Below, piece after piece: positions 11,200 to 24,235 of a stretch of DNA of 64,000 nucleotides. A model generated the notes under the pieces. It was not told where the DNA came from. It did not search any database and saw only the letters and a program-made list of their open reading frames with translations. The position numbers were made by a program, and so were the translations under genes. How positions within the stretch are numbered: the first letter of the stretch is position 1; every line of letters begins with the position of its first letter. The DNA is from Symsagittifera roscoffensis (Eukaryota > Xenacoelomorpha > Acoela > Convolutidae). The stretch covers positions 28,622,776-28,686,775 of the forward strand of contig NC_087069.1 in the NCBI RefSeq assembly GCF_963678635.1. Direction: 5' to 3'.

Positions 11200-11545
11200 C
11201 TGAAACTCAAGGTCATTGATTCAATTTGATTCGGAAATTCAAAGTCATTGATTCAATTTATTCTGAAATTCAAGGTCATTGATTCAATTTGATTCTGAAG
11301 TTCAAGGTCATTGATTCAATTTGATTCTGAAATTCAAGGTCATTGATTCAATTTATTCTGAAATTCAAGGTCATTGATTCAATTTGATTCTGAAGTTCAA
11401 GGTCATTGATTCAATTTATTCTGAAATTCAAGGTCATTGATTCAATTTGATTCTGAAGTTCAAGGTCATTGATTCAATTTGATTCTGAAGTTCAAGGTCA
11501 TTGATTCAATTTATTCTGAAATTCAAGGTCATTGATTCAATTTAC
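11200..11545 (+). repeat. 33-36-bp minisatellite just inside host intron 3
   Basis: About ten tandem copies of a unit reading TTGATTCTGAAATTCAAG then GTCATTGATTCAATT, in two lengths differing by TGA. It begins about 30 bp after the exon 3 donor. Each unit contains AAG|GTCATT, which resembles the real donor CAAG|GTTCGT. Confidence 0.9.
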
Positions 11546-11862
11546 TTCTGGAACTGGTTTCAACTCGCCTCACATTAACGTCAGTTCTATGGTTTAACTA
11601 GTAGCTTCAGAAGTTTAAATATGAAGGGTGAATATTTTAAAAACAATTTGATTAGTCAGAACTCAGTTTTTTTGGCAATCGGACTTTATGAACCAAAGTT
11701 GTAAAACTAAAGTTTTACCGGCTAATTTAAAATGAAAATCACCCCGAAATAGGACTGCTCCAAACCTCCAAAAATTCTGATCCCCGCCTGATCTAAAAAT
11801 TTATTTAAGACTATAGCCCCAAATCCTTAGTGATTAAATACGTAATGAATCATCTCTTTCAG

Positions 11863-13494
11863 GTCATCCAATGGTCCAACCAAGACCATCTCCATATTGT
11901 CAACCAAATCCAATAGCATCTAGCACAATTGCTCAAATGACACAACAATCAACTTCAAACAACAGCATAGGAGTCCCGCTAAGCAATTCCAGTTCGGAGT
12001 ACTACAACAACTCGTCAGCGTCGGCTAGTAACCCTGTCGGCTCAATGGGCGGTGCTAATCAAACCAATTCGTCACTTAACAACCTAAGTGCACTTAGGAG
12101 CTCAGGAGGAAATATGCAGTTGGCGGCAGGGATGATGATTCAACCCGATTACTCCGAAGAACGAGGTCTCATGAGTTCGGACGAGTCGAATATTTTTGAA
12201 AAATGGCGAGACATTCATATTGCAAATCGACAGCGAGACGCGTTCTTTGACACGTTACCAGGTGAAGAACTCAGTTTTAAAGCACACGATTCTTTCAATT
12301 ACCCTCATCCGTTTGGAGGCCTGGTTGGTACACCTGAGAAGAGCCCTGATAACCAGGTTAAAAGCTTCTTCCAGTCGACTCCGATTAAAAAACCTGTCCC
12401 AATGACCTATCCAGGGTATGTTCCTGATCCTTCAGCTGGACCAGTTCCAGGGACCTCGCCGATTCCAGGCACTGCATTGGGTCCATCGTCTCCAGGGTTC
12501 CCGGCGTCTCCGATTGTGAACAAACCTATCGGCCCATCAGTTGATGTGACGGCGTTTTCGAACTATGTAAGTCCTCACGAGCAAGACGTGATAACGGCTC
12601 AAGCTGGTTTTGGCGCTTTTCCAGACGATAATATACCTGAAGACGATGTTTTTGCAGGACCGAATTCAAATTTTTATCCAAGAAATAGTGACGATGTTCA
12701 CGCAATCGAAGTAAAAGTAGATACTTTAAGATCGTACCCTTCAAACGATAACTTGGAGATGCCGAATTACCCTAGTTTGAAACGTCAAAAGCATCACAGG
12801 TGCTGCAAACCTGACAAAACAGGTCGATACAAAACAGTTCCAAAAAATCACAAAGAAACTCGGGAAAGATCTCACAGAAATAGTGACAATGTTCACGCAA
12901 CCGACGTAGAATTGGATACTTTAAGGTCGCATCCTTCGAAAGATAACTTAATGCCAAATTATCCTAGTTCGACAGATCAAGAATCTCATAATGGCGACAT
13001 ATTTGATGGAAATGGTCAAGTTGACGAGAATGCCACAGAAGCGGAGAAAAATCTTCAAAAATCTCTGGAAGCCGGCTCAAAATATCCGGTTAGAAACGAT
13101 CCAAGGATTGCAGAAGCTTGTTTGCAATATTCCTTGGAGGGTGGGTCAAGAAATGGTCAAGTTGACGAGAATGCCACAGAAGCGGAGAAAAATCTTCAAA
13201 AATCTCTGGAAGCCGGTTCAAAATATCCGGTTAGAAACGATCCAAGGATTGCAGAAGCTTGTTTGCAATATTCCTTGGAGCGTGGGTCAAGATACTCTGC
13301 ATTTGATCCGCAAGTAGATAACAGAAGAAGGCGTCCTCTTAGTTGGCAAGATGCTGAAATTTACGAAGTTGCCGATAATAGTGACGAACACGTAGATGAG
13401 AATCAAGAAGAGCAAGGCATGGCCCAATCATCAGAACCCTCCACATCTGGAGAGGGTTCTAGCAACCCTTTCGAGGGCTGTTCCACTGATGCAG
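11863..13494 (+). CDS. Host gene exon 4: large disordered exon with internal duplication
   Basis: Acceptor CTCTTTCAG at 11862 and donor GCAG|GTGAGC at 13495. It is 1632 nt, phase 1 at both ends, with no stop in frame. It is Ser/Asn/Pro-rich at first, then contains a Pro-rich stretch (SAGPVPGTSPIPGTALGPSS), then repeated segments. A pair of about 30-residue units starts NSDDVHAIEVKVDTLRS and NSDNVHATDVELDTLRS. A perfectly phased 47-residue duplication (NGQVDENATEAEKNLQKSLE...) covers 13010-13150 and 13151-13291 with only a few base changes. The C-terminal part is acidic. I do not recognise the family. It precedes a 31-kb intron into which the Polinton has inserted. Confidence 0.7.
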
Positions 13495-14309
13495 GTGAGC
13501 TTTTTAATCAGTGAGCGATAATTATTATCCAGGTTGTCACGCACGTCATTGATAGTAATCAGAGATTAAAAAAACAGTTCAAGGAAATGTTAAATAATGA
13601 TTCGGGTTGTTACGGGAGATGATTTTGAAGAAACTAGGACTTAAAACAGGATTAATAGGCTAACTGTAGCATTGTTTTCTCAAATTGGGGGCCATTCTTT
13701 TTTAGGAAAAAACTTCTTAAAATTACCAAAAAAAACTAATGTTTTAATTATAAGAATTGAGATTTACTTCTGCTTTTTGAGGCATCCCTAGGAATATTTC
13801 CCTTAGAGGCATCCCTAAGAAAATTTTAGGATGTTTTCTCCTAAATTGAACTTAGTTTTGTGTACACATTAGGTTTGAAAACAATTTACTCTTTTCATTA
13901 TTTTTAAGCATGAAAGAAATAGATAATTAGTTTATTACTCCATACAATACAATCAATTATAAAAATTTGAAATGAAACTTTTTTGAAGTTTTAAATCAGT
14001 GCATTTTTTCAGTGCATCAAATAACGAAAAGATAAACCAAAAATAATTGGTAATGCCTGCTTGAATCTCAGACTTTTCAATGCACGCACCACTTTAAGTA
14101 TCTTAGTAAGCAGCAAAAGAACACAAGTGAAAACATAAAAAGAACAAGGATAACCGGTTACTGTGCAAATAGCGCAGAATATTCCGACCATATTCGTTTA
14201 AAAAAATTTCAACATGGTATCGTTTTCTTCGGCGTGGTGTGATAAATGGAGCTGAACAAAACTAGAAGTTGGACAGACTCGATATGCTGTGTATTGTGTT
14301 TTACTTAAT

Positions 14310-14507
14310 TTAAAATTGATCTTCATTTCTTAATTAGAAACTTGATAATTTGTGCCAATTCGAAGTTCATCGGACATTCGCGGCCTTTCTCCAGATTAAG
14401 TAGAAAAGATCAGTCTTAATTCCATTCCTTTCTCTAGTTTATTTTTAACTCTTGTTAGTAATTTCGTAGTATACACGTGGTATTAGAACACTTTTAATTA
14501 GGAAACA
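14310..14507 (+). repeat. Probable 5' LTR remnant
   Basis: About 200 bp similar in direct orientation to 18990-19193. The upstream part of the LTR does not align and has probably been lost. Confidence 0.45.
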
Positions 14508-15904
14508 GTAAACTGATTCGTTTATGAGAGGAGATTGCACCTTTTGGCCGAATCATACTGTAAAACAACCTACCAAATGGACAAAGTGGATCGATCATTT
14601 TTGTCTTTCAAATATTTTCAAAGAGAACTTAGATATCAACAACTAAAAAAAACCATTGGCTTAAAGTAGCAATCCTTGAGACCGAAATACCAATCTTTGA
14701 AGGTTCTTACGATTAAAAATAATTGAACAACAGAAGAAAAATAGAGAGGCTTAAATGTTTCGCGAGTGCACGAAGTCGCAGAAGAAAATAGAATAAGCAG
14801 GAAAAAAGAAATTTCTGGGACATGAGAAGAAACAAAGCAGAAAAATAATTGCGATCAAAATTGTACTTGACCCTAGGATTTGAAGGAAAAAGAGTCTTCT
14901 CACAAGATGTCTGCCAGGCGAAGGAAAAAAATTGAGATTTGTAAGAAAAAAGGTCAATTGGAAAATTGTATAAACCAAAAGCAAGAAAACCGCCTCTGAA
15001 TACTTAAGACGAAAATGCAAAAATCATATTTGTTGGTATTTCCCATTAAAACCACAATTGATTCAAGAAGAAAAAAATTAGTGTGATGAACATTCGGGTG
15101 GAACAGAAAATAAGTGATAAGGTAAAAATAATCCGTATTTAACATCAGGACCATCTACGACAAGAACGGCCTCGAAATGAAAAAGCTTGTATACGTTGGA
15201 TTTTGTGAGAGAGCAATTTTAAACATGAATGCAGCAGTGGACTTAGCTAGCTCGGTCGTTTTTGTAGAACAAAACGTTTAAAATGTGCTGAAACTAAAGG
15301 AGCCACTAGTGAAGGTTTTACGAGTAAATGAAGAACAGTAAAAAAATAAAATGTGTCTAAGAAATTGATCGATTGAAAAAAGTGTAACTGATATATCTCA
15401 TCCTGAAAAAAAACTGCCGTCGGGTGGAAAGCGCGATCTTATCACACACCAAACGGTAGTCCACTGTAATTTTTCATAATTACGTCACTGATTCAATTCA
15501 ATTTTGCTATTCTAATCACGAGCACTCAGAGTCTTATACAAGAAGTTGTAATCTTTTGGACCTTTCAAAACTCACTTCCAAATTTTTTTCCGTTCCGATA
15601 AGCGTTTTTTACATCCTTATTCCTATTGGACAATTTTACCAAAAACAGTCGATCAAACAAGTGAGCTAACGTTGTTCCAATTGAGCTCACACACAGATAG
15701 AATATGAAACACAGCTGTAAGCCAGGTGAAAAGTTCGAGTTTTGTTGACAGTAAAATGTCCCAAATCTAATTTAAAATGTTAAAAAACTAAAAAAGTGAA
15801 GTTAACTTAACAACATCTTCAATCGCTTTTATCGACTGTTGCTCGAACAAATTGTTTAAACTAGTGACAGACAACAATAAATTTCTGAAGGAAGTTATGA
15901 TTGA

Positions 15905-16600
15905 GGTATGATCTGAGGAGTTGAATGATTTAGGAAAAAGGGTCAACCCTATTTGAAATCATTAAAACGGAACGTTTCGGCTAATTCTAAACACACGATA
16001 ATACTGAAATAAACAAGTCCTCAGAAAACCCGACTTTCCCTCAGACTAAATAATCCAATGGCTTCAAAACAAATCATCGGCAAAAAATTACCCTGAATAA
16101 TCTTGATAAATTAGATGGAAAAGGAAGAGAAACTCCCCATAAAGAGACTAAAATCAAGCATCTCAAGACCATCAGAGAAAGTTAAGTCAGAGAGCTCTTC
16201 ATCCAAAAATTTTCTTTCACTTGATTCTGAACCTGCCTCAGCATTAAATTTAGACCATTAGGATAACACGTTGGACAACTTTTTGGGATATGATTTGGAT
16301 GTGATGTCAGGCTCCCAGTCTTTCACTTTTGAAAAAAATTAGATACTTAGAGATCCTCCATTACCGACGAGACTGCAAAGACAAGCTCATCGAGCGCTTC
16401 TGCAACGGTAAGCAGTGAAAACTCCATCTCACCAGAGAAACTTCAAGATACAACACCAATCACATCCCCTTGGGCAGTTGTTCTCGACCCAACGCAAAGC
16501 CTCCCAAATTTTATGGAGAGAGGATCTATTGAGGGGTTATCTCCAGTGTTGATTGTTAACCTGGACGACGAGACGGAACAATCAACTCCGTATTTTGTGA
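15905..16600 (+). repeat. Direct repeat inside the LTR element, copy 1
   Basis: About 690 bp repeated in direct orientation at 17750-18415. Shared blocks include CTGAGGAGTTGAAT, CTAAACACACGATAAT, GAGAAACTCCCCATAAA and CCTGCCTCAGC. Open segments in it are broken. It may be an internally duplicated gag-like region or a piece of a second insertion. Confidence 0.75.
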
Positions 16601-16959
16601 CCATATTACTCTTGTAAATTCCAAAGAACAATTAAAGTTGGTTACTTTTTTTCAAACTTTTGTTATCCGTGTGGTGAAGGAAGAAACAGGTATGTAGAAG
16701 ATTTGGCTAGAGTTCATTTTCATCAGATATCAATTTTTCCCACATGGGGGAATATGGTGAATCGTTTTTTAATCAGTGATCAAGAAGAGCTAAATCTTCA
16801 CGTTTTTAATTCAACTAATAGAAGTTTCTGGGCCAATAAATTTTTGGCATGCTTCATTCGCTCGAATTAGAACAAAAATCCAAAATTTTCAAACCGTTTC
16901 CACTTGACACTAGAAAATTTTTGATTTTCCTGGAACCACGACTATGGTAAATTTTACAT

Positions 16960-17215
16960 ATATCATTCGACATGATCATGATGCTCTTACACGAAATTTA
17001 TCCGGGACATTTTAGCATGAAAGCTCTCGCAGAAATTATTTGGTGGCCCCATCTCCAATTGGAAATCTACCACACCACGGCAGAAACTTCTCACAATGCA
17101 TAAAAGTCGGTAAGAAATTCAATTTATAACAAAACACAGAAATTAGCCCGGCTGAAGGAACACAACGAAGAAATCGACTTGAATTTTCCTGGCCGTTGAA
17201 CAAAACTTGGGGCTT
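16960..17215 (+). pseudogene. Integrase H2C2 zinc-binding relic
   Basis: In one frame the peptide includes LLHEIYPGHFSMKALAEIIW followed by WPHLQLEIY. This matches the pattern of the N-terminal zinc-binding domain of retroelement integrases (His, about four residues, His/Gly, then a WWP box). The expected following cysteine pair is degenerate and the frame soon meets stops. No catalytic core was recognised. It is a dead fragment of a Ty3- or BEL-type element. Confidence 0.5.
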
Positions 17216-17749
17216 AACCAAATTTCTGATTTTGTGAAACGACCGTTATTCAAAATTTTCATAAGCAAAAAAAAACACCTCAGCAATTCAATTTCCGGAC
17301 CCATTTTTTGCAATTTTCACGGTTTTCCGAAATCTAATAAAGTAACATTGGGTCGTGCTTTTTTTAAACGAAAAAAAAATTCCGCAAGAAGCACAATGAT
17401 AATCTAATTTGATGCAAAATGGTGGATCATAAATCCAATGAAGTGATTTGATAAAATCAATTGGAATCTATTTTCAATTTCAACCAAACAACCATCAATC
17501 GGATGCACATTGTTCTGAAAACGCTGAAATAAATCTTCGAACTTCTTTGGAAAAAACCTCGTTTGAAATCCTATTAGCTTCGATAAAGTGAAATCAATCA
17601 TGTCACAATCGCGAGGAGAGAGTAGGAATGGCGGGAGCATGACTGAGTCGGGACGGATACCTAGATGATACGAAACCTGACCGAAAATGATACGAGAGTG
17701 ATCCAACGGAAAAAGCAACAACGGTTGAACCAAGAGCCCCGCCGTCGAA

Positions 17750-18415
17750 CCCCTTCATCTGAGGAGTTGAATAATTTAGGAAAAGAGGGTCAACTCTATT
17801 TTAAATCACTAAAACGGATCTTTTCAGCTAATCCTAAACACACGATAATCCTCCGAGATACACACGTCCTAAGAAAACTCATCTTTCTTTCAGACTCAAT
17901 AACTCAATTGCTTCAAAACAAATCATAGGCAAAAGATTACACTGAATAATCGTGATAAATTAGCAGGAAAAATGAAGAGAAACTCCCCATAAACGGACTA
18001 GAATCAAGCCTCTCAAGACATTCAAAGAAAGTAAAGGCAGAAAGATCTTCATCCAAAAGTTTTCTCTCACCTGATTCTGAACCTGCCTCAGCTTCAACTT
18101 TAGGCCATTAGGATAACACATTGGTCAACTACTTGGGATATGATTCGATGTGTCACTTTTGAAAAAATATATATATTTAAATACTTAGAGACACACCATT
18201 ACCAACGACACCACGAAGAAAGGCCCACCGAGCGCTTCTTCAAAGGGAAGCATTGAAAACTACAACTCACCAGAGAAAACTCAAGATACAACTTCAATTA
18301 TCCCATTTGGCAGTTGTTCTCGACTCAAAAAAACGCAAGGCCTCCCAACTTTTATGGAGAGATGGGATTTGTGGAGGAGATCGTTAACCTGGACGACGAG
18401 ACGGATTAACCACTA
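17750..18415 (+). repeat. Direct repeat inside the LTR element, copy 2
   Basis: Second copy of the 15905-16600 repeat, about 1.83 kb downstream and clearly diverged by substitutions and small gaps. Confidence 0.75.
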
Positions 18416-18664
18416 AAAAATGGTGCCTCTAACCTAGACACCTAAGCAATTGGGACAGGGATACTTTCAAAACGACTCCCCTTCAGCAGTTTAGACCTCT
18501 GGGCTACAACGGATTTCAACCGACATTGTTAGCCGAAACGACTGAATGCTCGACAACACCGAAATCTTCGATGAGCGCGGTCGTTTTGAAGCAAGACAGA
18601 GATCTACGATCAGAGCTGAGAAACTAATATCTCATGTATCTTAGATACATAAGGAGAACGGAGG

Positions 18665-19193
18665 CTGTTTTGTTTCACAAGAAACTTAAAATAGCTTGAT
18701 AAAACTCATCAAAAGTAAAAACTAAGTATTAACTTCATTTTACCATTAGTGCATAAAGCATTTTCTTCCTTTTATTGAGGTTTCATTAGATGCAAGCTTT
18801 CCGGTCTTTTATCATAAAATGTAGAATAGTTACTTAGTTGCACAGTATTTTTTTCGATACATAAGCACTTTACCACGGTACAATACCAACCTGTAAACAT
18901 TTATAATTAACCAAAATGCGTAATTTTTGACCATATCATCTCATGTATTTTCCATGGTCCATAATTTAAGTTTTTTTTGTTTTAAACTTCTGTTACTCGT
19001 TTAATTTGACCTTCATTTCCCAAGTAGAAACCTGTTAGTTTATGTCTATTCGAAAATCACTGTTTTTCGCGGAACTTTTCTAGAATAAAAATAGAGCAGT
19101 TTTAATTCAAATCCATTCTCCTGTTTTTTTTTAACTCTTATTAGTAATTTCCAATTATACCAGGGGTGTTTGAACACCCTTTATTACGACAGT
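18665..19193 (+). repeat. Probable 3' LTR
   Basis: Begins TGTTTTGTTTCAC after a purine tract and ends near TTACGACA. The last 200 bp align with 14310-14507. The boundaries are my inference from TG...CA ends. Confidence 0.4.
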
Positions 19194-20519
19194 CATAAAA
19201 AAATTAACAAAATGAAAAACAGTTTTTGTAGAAAAGTTACAAGAAAAACAAAGAAAAAAATTTCTTTTTTCAGTTTTTTGGCATTTCGAAGTTTGAATTT
19301 TTGAAATTTTGATTCCAAAGAGGCGCTAAAATAATCAAAAAAACCATCAGTGTTCAACTAAAGCTAAGTTTTCACGCTTTTAATTCAGCTAACGTAATTT
19401 TTTGAGTCATTAAAGATATTAGCACGCTTTATTCGCTCGAATTAAGATGAAAATCCAAAAGCTTTAAACCGGTTTTTCTTGACACTGAAGAAATTTTTTG
19501 AAATTTTTTCTTGTCATTCGAACCACGACTGAGGGAATTTTTGTATGATATATCACTCAATTCTCTGCAATTTTGTTGCGTGGAAAACTATTGTTATTTG
19601 CGTGGTAGCTGGTTTAGCGTGAAAAAATTAAAATACATACGGATGCTGAATCCTTCCCCAATTTTAAAATGATCGGAGCAAAAAAAATTGAAAAAACTAT
19701 TTCAAAAAACGGAGTTTTTTCCGTTGCGCGTTTCAAGCACAATTTGCAGGTTAAAGTGAGCTGCAAGCGGTTAATCAGGCTGCATAAGCTTCAATTAGCT
19801 ATGTTTAAACCATGAATCACTTATGCCTGTTATTTCGAACAAGCAAAAATCATACGGATGATTGGATATGTTTTTCAAAATCAGTTTACAAATTATTTTT
19901 GATTGAAGCACATAAGAACTCAAACTGTGATACAAAAAAAAACTTTAGAATAGGCGCTACAGAAAAAAGTCTCAAAACTTTCGAAACTGACAAATGAGCA
20001 TGAAATCAGCTAAAGATAAAGGAAGACACATTTTACAAAGACACACATTTTACTTTTGTTTTGACAAACAGCATTATTTTTTGTGCACCCCCTCTCCTCT
20101 CTTTCTTCTCTCCCACTCCTCACAGGCATCACTTCTATAGTGTAACAGGGGGTAATATAAGGTTTATTATCAAAAATGGTGATTTTTCCTAATTGAACTG
20201 GAATTGATCTTTCTTATTCGGTTCAAACTGAAAGATCACTTTTCGTTTTTTGTTAAAATTAGCTGGTGAAACAAGACTTTTAGTCATTGGTTCGAGCAAC
20301 TTTGTGCGGGTGATTTACCATAAACATTTGATCTGAATTACTTCTGGAACTATCACTCAAATCTCATTTTTTGCTCCTTAATAATCAACCGTTTGTCGCT
20401 GCAGTAACCTTGATAGTCAAGAAGTCAAGATTGACTGTTTGTTCAAACGAATATGGAAAAAAAGAGATTTGCAGTGGAGTTGTGACAGTGGAACAACACA
20501 ACTCGAAATATTCAACTGA
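19194..20519. other. Non-coding AT-rich intronic stretch
   Basis: No supported gene or clear element. Short ORFs here are Lys/Asn/Phe-rich and look random. Confidence 0.45.
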
Positions 20520-20735
20520 TCAGTTATAGAGAACTGCGAGAATAGGAGCAGGCCAAAACTACTTGGATATAGACGATTGAGCAGACCGAGAAGTGCAAAG
20601 ATAGAAGCAGGGCAACACAACTAGTAGAGACAGGCAACTTTGACGACAAAAGCAGGGCAACACAACTTCTAGAGATGGACAACTCTGACGATAGAAGCAG
20701 GGAAACACAACAGAGAAGAGAAACGGTCAAAAGCT
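20520..20735 (+). repeat. Degenerate minisatellite, unit about 57 bp
   Basis: Three to four imperfect copies of a unit containing GAAGCAGGGCAACACAACT and GACAACTTTGACGA. The minus-strand frames across it are repetitive as a result and are not taken as genes. Confidence 0.7.
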
Positions 20736-21214
20736 ACTTGAAGGAGCACTGAGTGAGCACAACAGTGGAAGAAGCACTACACGAAGATTGATAGTGAAAG
20801 AAAACTGAAACAAACTGATAAATTACATGTTTTATTTGTAAAAGTTGCTGATTTATACTCAATTTTTGTGAAGGGATAAACTAGTTCGTACGCGGTTGCT
20901 CGAATCTGACACAAAATCAACCGAAATATTACATTGCCTTAAAAAGAAAAAGAAACTGACACCCCAGAAAAAAAGACGAATTTTTTTATATTTTGCTAAT
21001 ATATACATATATATTACCTAGTATGAAATCTGAGGAGGGACCTTTGCTTTGCTAGTTTGCGGATGTGTCATTCGGTACGCAATCCATTAGGTTCCAAATC
21101 AGATTTAAGTAATCATATATACTTGCATAAGTATATAAGCGGGCGATTTTGTTAATTATAAAATATGATTTTGTTGTGAGTGAAAACGGGGTTTGGATTT
21201 TAAGATTTGTGTAA

Positions 21215-24057
21215 GAATGGAATCGAAAATAAGATTTGGATTAGAGAAAAGTTGTCGAAAACTAAGAGCATAGTTTTTCGGGAAAAGAAAAAGATAATTC
21301 CTATTTTAAAGAGCAATTCGAGGCACGAATTTTTCACTTGAAGTTAAACAACAATTTAGATGAGACGGTTGATTATAGAAATTTTATACAAAATTTGAAA
21401 CCGAATGCAGGCAGTGATCAAAAACAAGCTGCGATAGATAAAAGAAAAGAAATTTTTGAAGAAAAACAGTTGCATATCTGGTACGAAATTGGGCAGGCTC
21501 TAGATAAGAAATCACTTTTGTTTTTAAGACCTTATAAAGGCAATGGTAGCAAAGCTTGGGATGTTTAACGGAAAAGGTATAAGAGATTTGAAAGACCCAG
21601 GCTGAAAAAACTAAAAAGGAGATTCAGTTTAACTTTAAACAAATGAACGAAGGAGTGAGTGAAAAAACTTTATTTTCGATTATCTTGAAAGGATTTCTTA
21701 AACAATTTGAAACAGTTTTTTTTGTACTATAGGTAAGTTTAGTAGAGATGAGAAAATTTTACATGAGTTGTAAAAGAATTTGGTGAATTTTGATAGCAAG
21801 AGACAAGTAATTGAAAAAAAGCATGCTTTCAATAGAGAGAATAGAGTTTGTTTCAAGTGTCATCAAAGAGGACATGTGTCGAAACAGTGCAGAGAAAATT
21901 TAGACAGTAGGCGAGATAGTGAGGACAAAACTCAAAAGTTTCCGTGCTCTGAGTGCAAGGAGTTTGGACACATTGCAAAATATTGCCAAGCAAAGAAAAA
22001 GTTCATTAGTAAGACTAAAAAAAAAGCAGAGCCTAGCAGCTGAAATGGAGTCTCATTTTAAATTTCTGAGTGGAACGTCTCCGAGCGAGGACTTAATTGT
22101 AGACTCTGGAGCTACCAGTAATATGATAAAAGACTGAGACATGTTTGTTAGTTTAGATGAGAACTTCAAAAGATCGGTTAGCAATGCAAATTTCTCTGAA
22201 TGAAAAATTTTAGGGAAAGGTGAAGTTAGATTCAAATTGAAAGATGTGAGGAGAGTTTAAGATGATTGAGCTGCAGGATACTTTGTACGTTCCTGACAAA
22301 AACTAACACTGAAAACATCGGCTCCTTATACCCCTCAAGAGAACGGAAAGATAGAAAGTGTGCGGGGAACAATAACTCCAACGGCTCGATGCATGATTTT
22401 CGATGCCAATTTATCAAAAACTTGTTGACCTCATGCTTCTAATATAGCTACTAATCTCAAAAATATGTGCTTTCATTCTGCTATATGCAAAACACCCTAC
22501 GAGTCTATGTATGGAGAAAAACCCAACCTTAATTTTGTGAAAATTTTTGGGCGTGTAGCGTATAGTTTTGTGCAAAAACAGTTTCGCAAAAAACCAGACA
22601 AAAACTCTATAAAAGGAATTTTCCTGGGGACATCGGAAAAAAGTAAAGCAAATTTGATAGGAAATGAGAGTGAAGGAAAACTCAAAGCGCAAAAGTCTAG
22701 AAATGTTAGTTTTGATGAATATAAGTTCTACTTTGAGAAAAAGATAGAAAGTGACGAAGGCGAAAGATGTTGTTTTTTTTGGAGAAGTTCTCGAAAGTAT
22801 ACCGAAAGGTGCTAAAAAAGCTTTAGCTGACCCTGACTGGCAAGAAGCAATGAAAAAAGAGTTTCATTCATTGGAGAAAAACAAAGTTTGGGAATTAGTT
22901 AGAAATAGAGGAGAGAAGCCTATAGGCAGCAGATGGCATTTTACTTCGAAGTAAGGACCTAATGGTGAAATTTTTAGGTTTAAGGCTAGATTTGTTGCTA
23001 AAGGTTTCAGCCAATTTGAGGGAAGGCATTTTCACGAAACGTATTTGCCTACAACCAAGATGTCGACCATAAGAATAGACCTGAACTTAGCAGTTCAAAA
23101 AAGGTATGAGTTGAGACAGTTATACATTAAAACTGCATACATGAATGCCAAACTAGATGAAGATATTCTTATGAAGCAACCAGAAGGGTTCGAGAAGTTT
23201 GATGGAGAAGGAAAATCTTAAGTTTGTCTTCTGAAGAAAAGTTTTTCGGAAAGAAGTCCGGTAGAAACTGGCTTAGGACTCTTAAAAGCTATCTTGAGGA
23301 ATTCCGCTTTGAAAATTCAGTTTCTGATGAGTGCTTGTTTGTTAGGAGGACTGAGGGAGAGATAGAAGGTTTAATTTGCTTGTGAGTCAATGATATGGGG
23401 GTTTGTGGAGCGGACAAAAATTTCTGTATCTGGTTTGAAAACAATATCTCCAAAAAATTTGAGATAAGCGAGATTAGTAATCTTAAATGGTTCTTAGGAA
23501 AGAAAATTGATTACTCAGGAAACGAAATTAGGAAAAGTCAGGAGAAATATGTTGAAAAATTGTTACCAAGATTTAAGATGACCGAAGCAAAACCGTAAAC
23601 AACCCCTCTTGGTGAAAACGAATTGTCCTTTAGAAGGTAGCATAGAATAGGAAAATATGAAAAAATGTGACTTTTGAGGACTTGTTGGTTGTCTAAATTA
23701 CTTCGCTTTTTCGAGTAGACCCGACATTTGATTTGCAGCAAATCTCTTAATCTAGTTTGTGGAAAACCCAGGTGAAAAGCATTGGAAAGACGGAAAATTT
23801 TTCAAAGATATCTGCTAGGAACAAAAAGCGTACCTTTAGTATATACGAGGGATAAAGCTTTGATTATTGTTAGCTTTTGGGATGCGGACGGGGCTGGAAA
23901 TATAGACAATAGGAGAAGTACCCCAAGTTGGTCTAGCAGACTTCAGCGTTGTGTATCAACTTCAACGACCGAAGCAGAACACAATGCTGTGGTCGAAACA
24001 AGAAAAGAAAGAGTTCATTTACAGGGCATACTTAGCGACTTAGACATAAAAGAATAG
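21215..24057 (+). pseudogene. Decayed Ty1/copia retrotransposon (gag-pol relic)
   Basis: All copia domains appear in order in shifting frames. A gag start lies near 21215 and gag peptides at 21338-21565. Two CCHC zinc knuckles lie at 21846-21992 (CFKCHQRGHVSKQC, CSECKEFGHIAKYC). A protease motif, DLIVDSGATSNM, lies near 22093. Integrase pieces lie at 22330-22640 (PYTPQENGKIE, then TPYESMYGEKPNLNFVKIFG). Reverse transcriptase pieces lie at 22820-23600 (DPDWQEAMKKEFHSLEKNKV, RWHFTSK, RFKARFVAKGFSQ, ending LKWFLGKKID). An RNase H piece lies at 23800-24057 (STSTTEAEHNAVVE). Many stops and frameshifts and missing stretches show it is dead. Flanking LTRs were not confidently found. Confidence 0.9.
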
Positions 24058-24079
24058 CAATGAAACAGTGATAGATTAT

Positions 24080-24235
24080 TTGACTAGAGCAGAGGAGATT
24101 CAGTATAACTTAGAACAAATGAACGAAGGAGTGAGTGAAAAAATGTTAACATCAATTATTTTAAAAGGACTTCTAAAACAGTTTAAAATTAACATTTTTT
24201 CACTCACTCTTTCGCTCACTTGTTCTAAGTTTTAA
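24080..24235 (+). repeat. Displaced copia gag fragment folded into a hairpin
   Basis: Bases 24095-24185 repeat the gag segment at 21620-21715 (GAACAAATGAACGAAGGAGT). Bases 24183-24233 are an inverted copy of 24100-24150. The arms can form a stem of about 50 bp with a short loop. This looks like a rearrangement at the 3' end of the dead copia element. Confidence 0.75.

Larger units (their letters stand above)
14310..19193 (+). mobile_element. Decayed LTR retrotransposon (Ty3/gypsy-like)
   Basis: Related sequences at about 14310-14507 and 18990-19193 (shared blocks: ATTCGAA, TTTTTAACTCTT, TTAGTAATTTC, GAACACC) look like remnants of 5' and 3' LTRs. The 3' LTR probably starts near 18665, just after a purine-rich tract (AAGGAGAACGGAGG) typical of plus-strand priming. 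Between them lie an integrase zinc-binding relic at 16960-17215 and an internal direct repeat (15905-16600 and 17750-18415). All frames are broken. Class assignment rests mainly on the integrase relic. Confidence 0.5.

Noticed and set aside
17404-17733. 109-codon minus-strand ORF
   Set aside because: Lies opposite the decayed LTR element and has no recognisable domain. Treated as a shadow of the relic.
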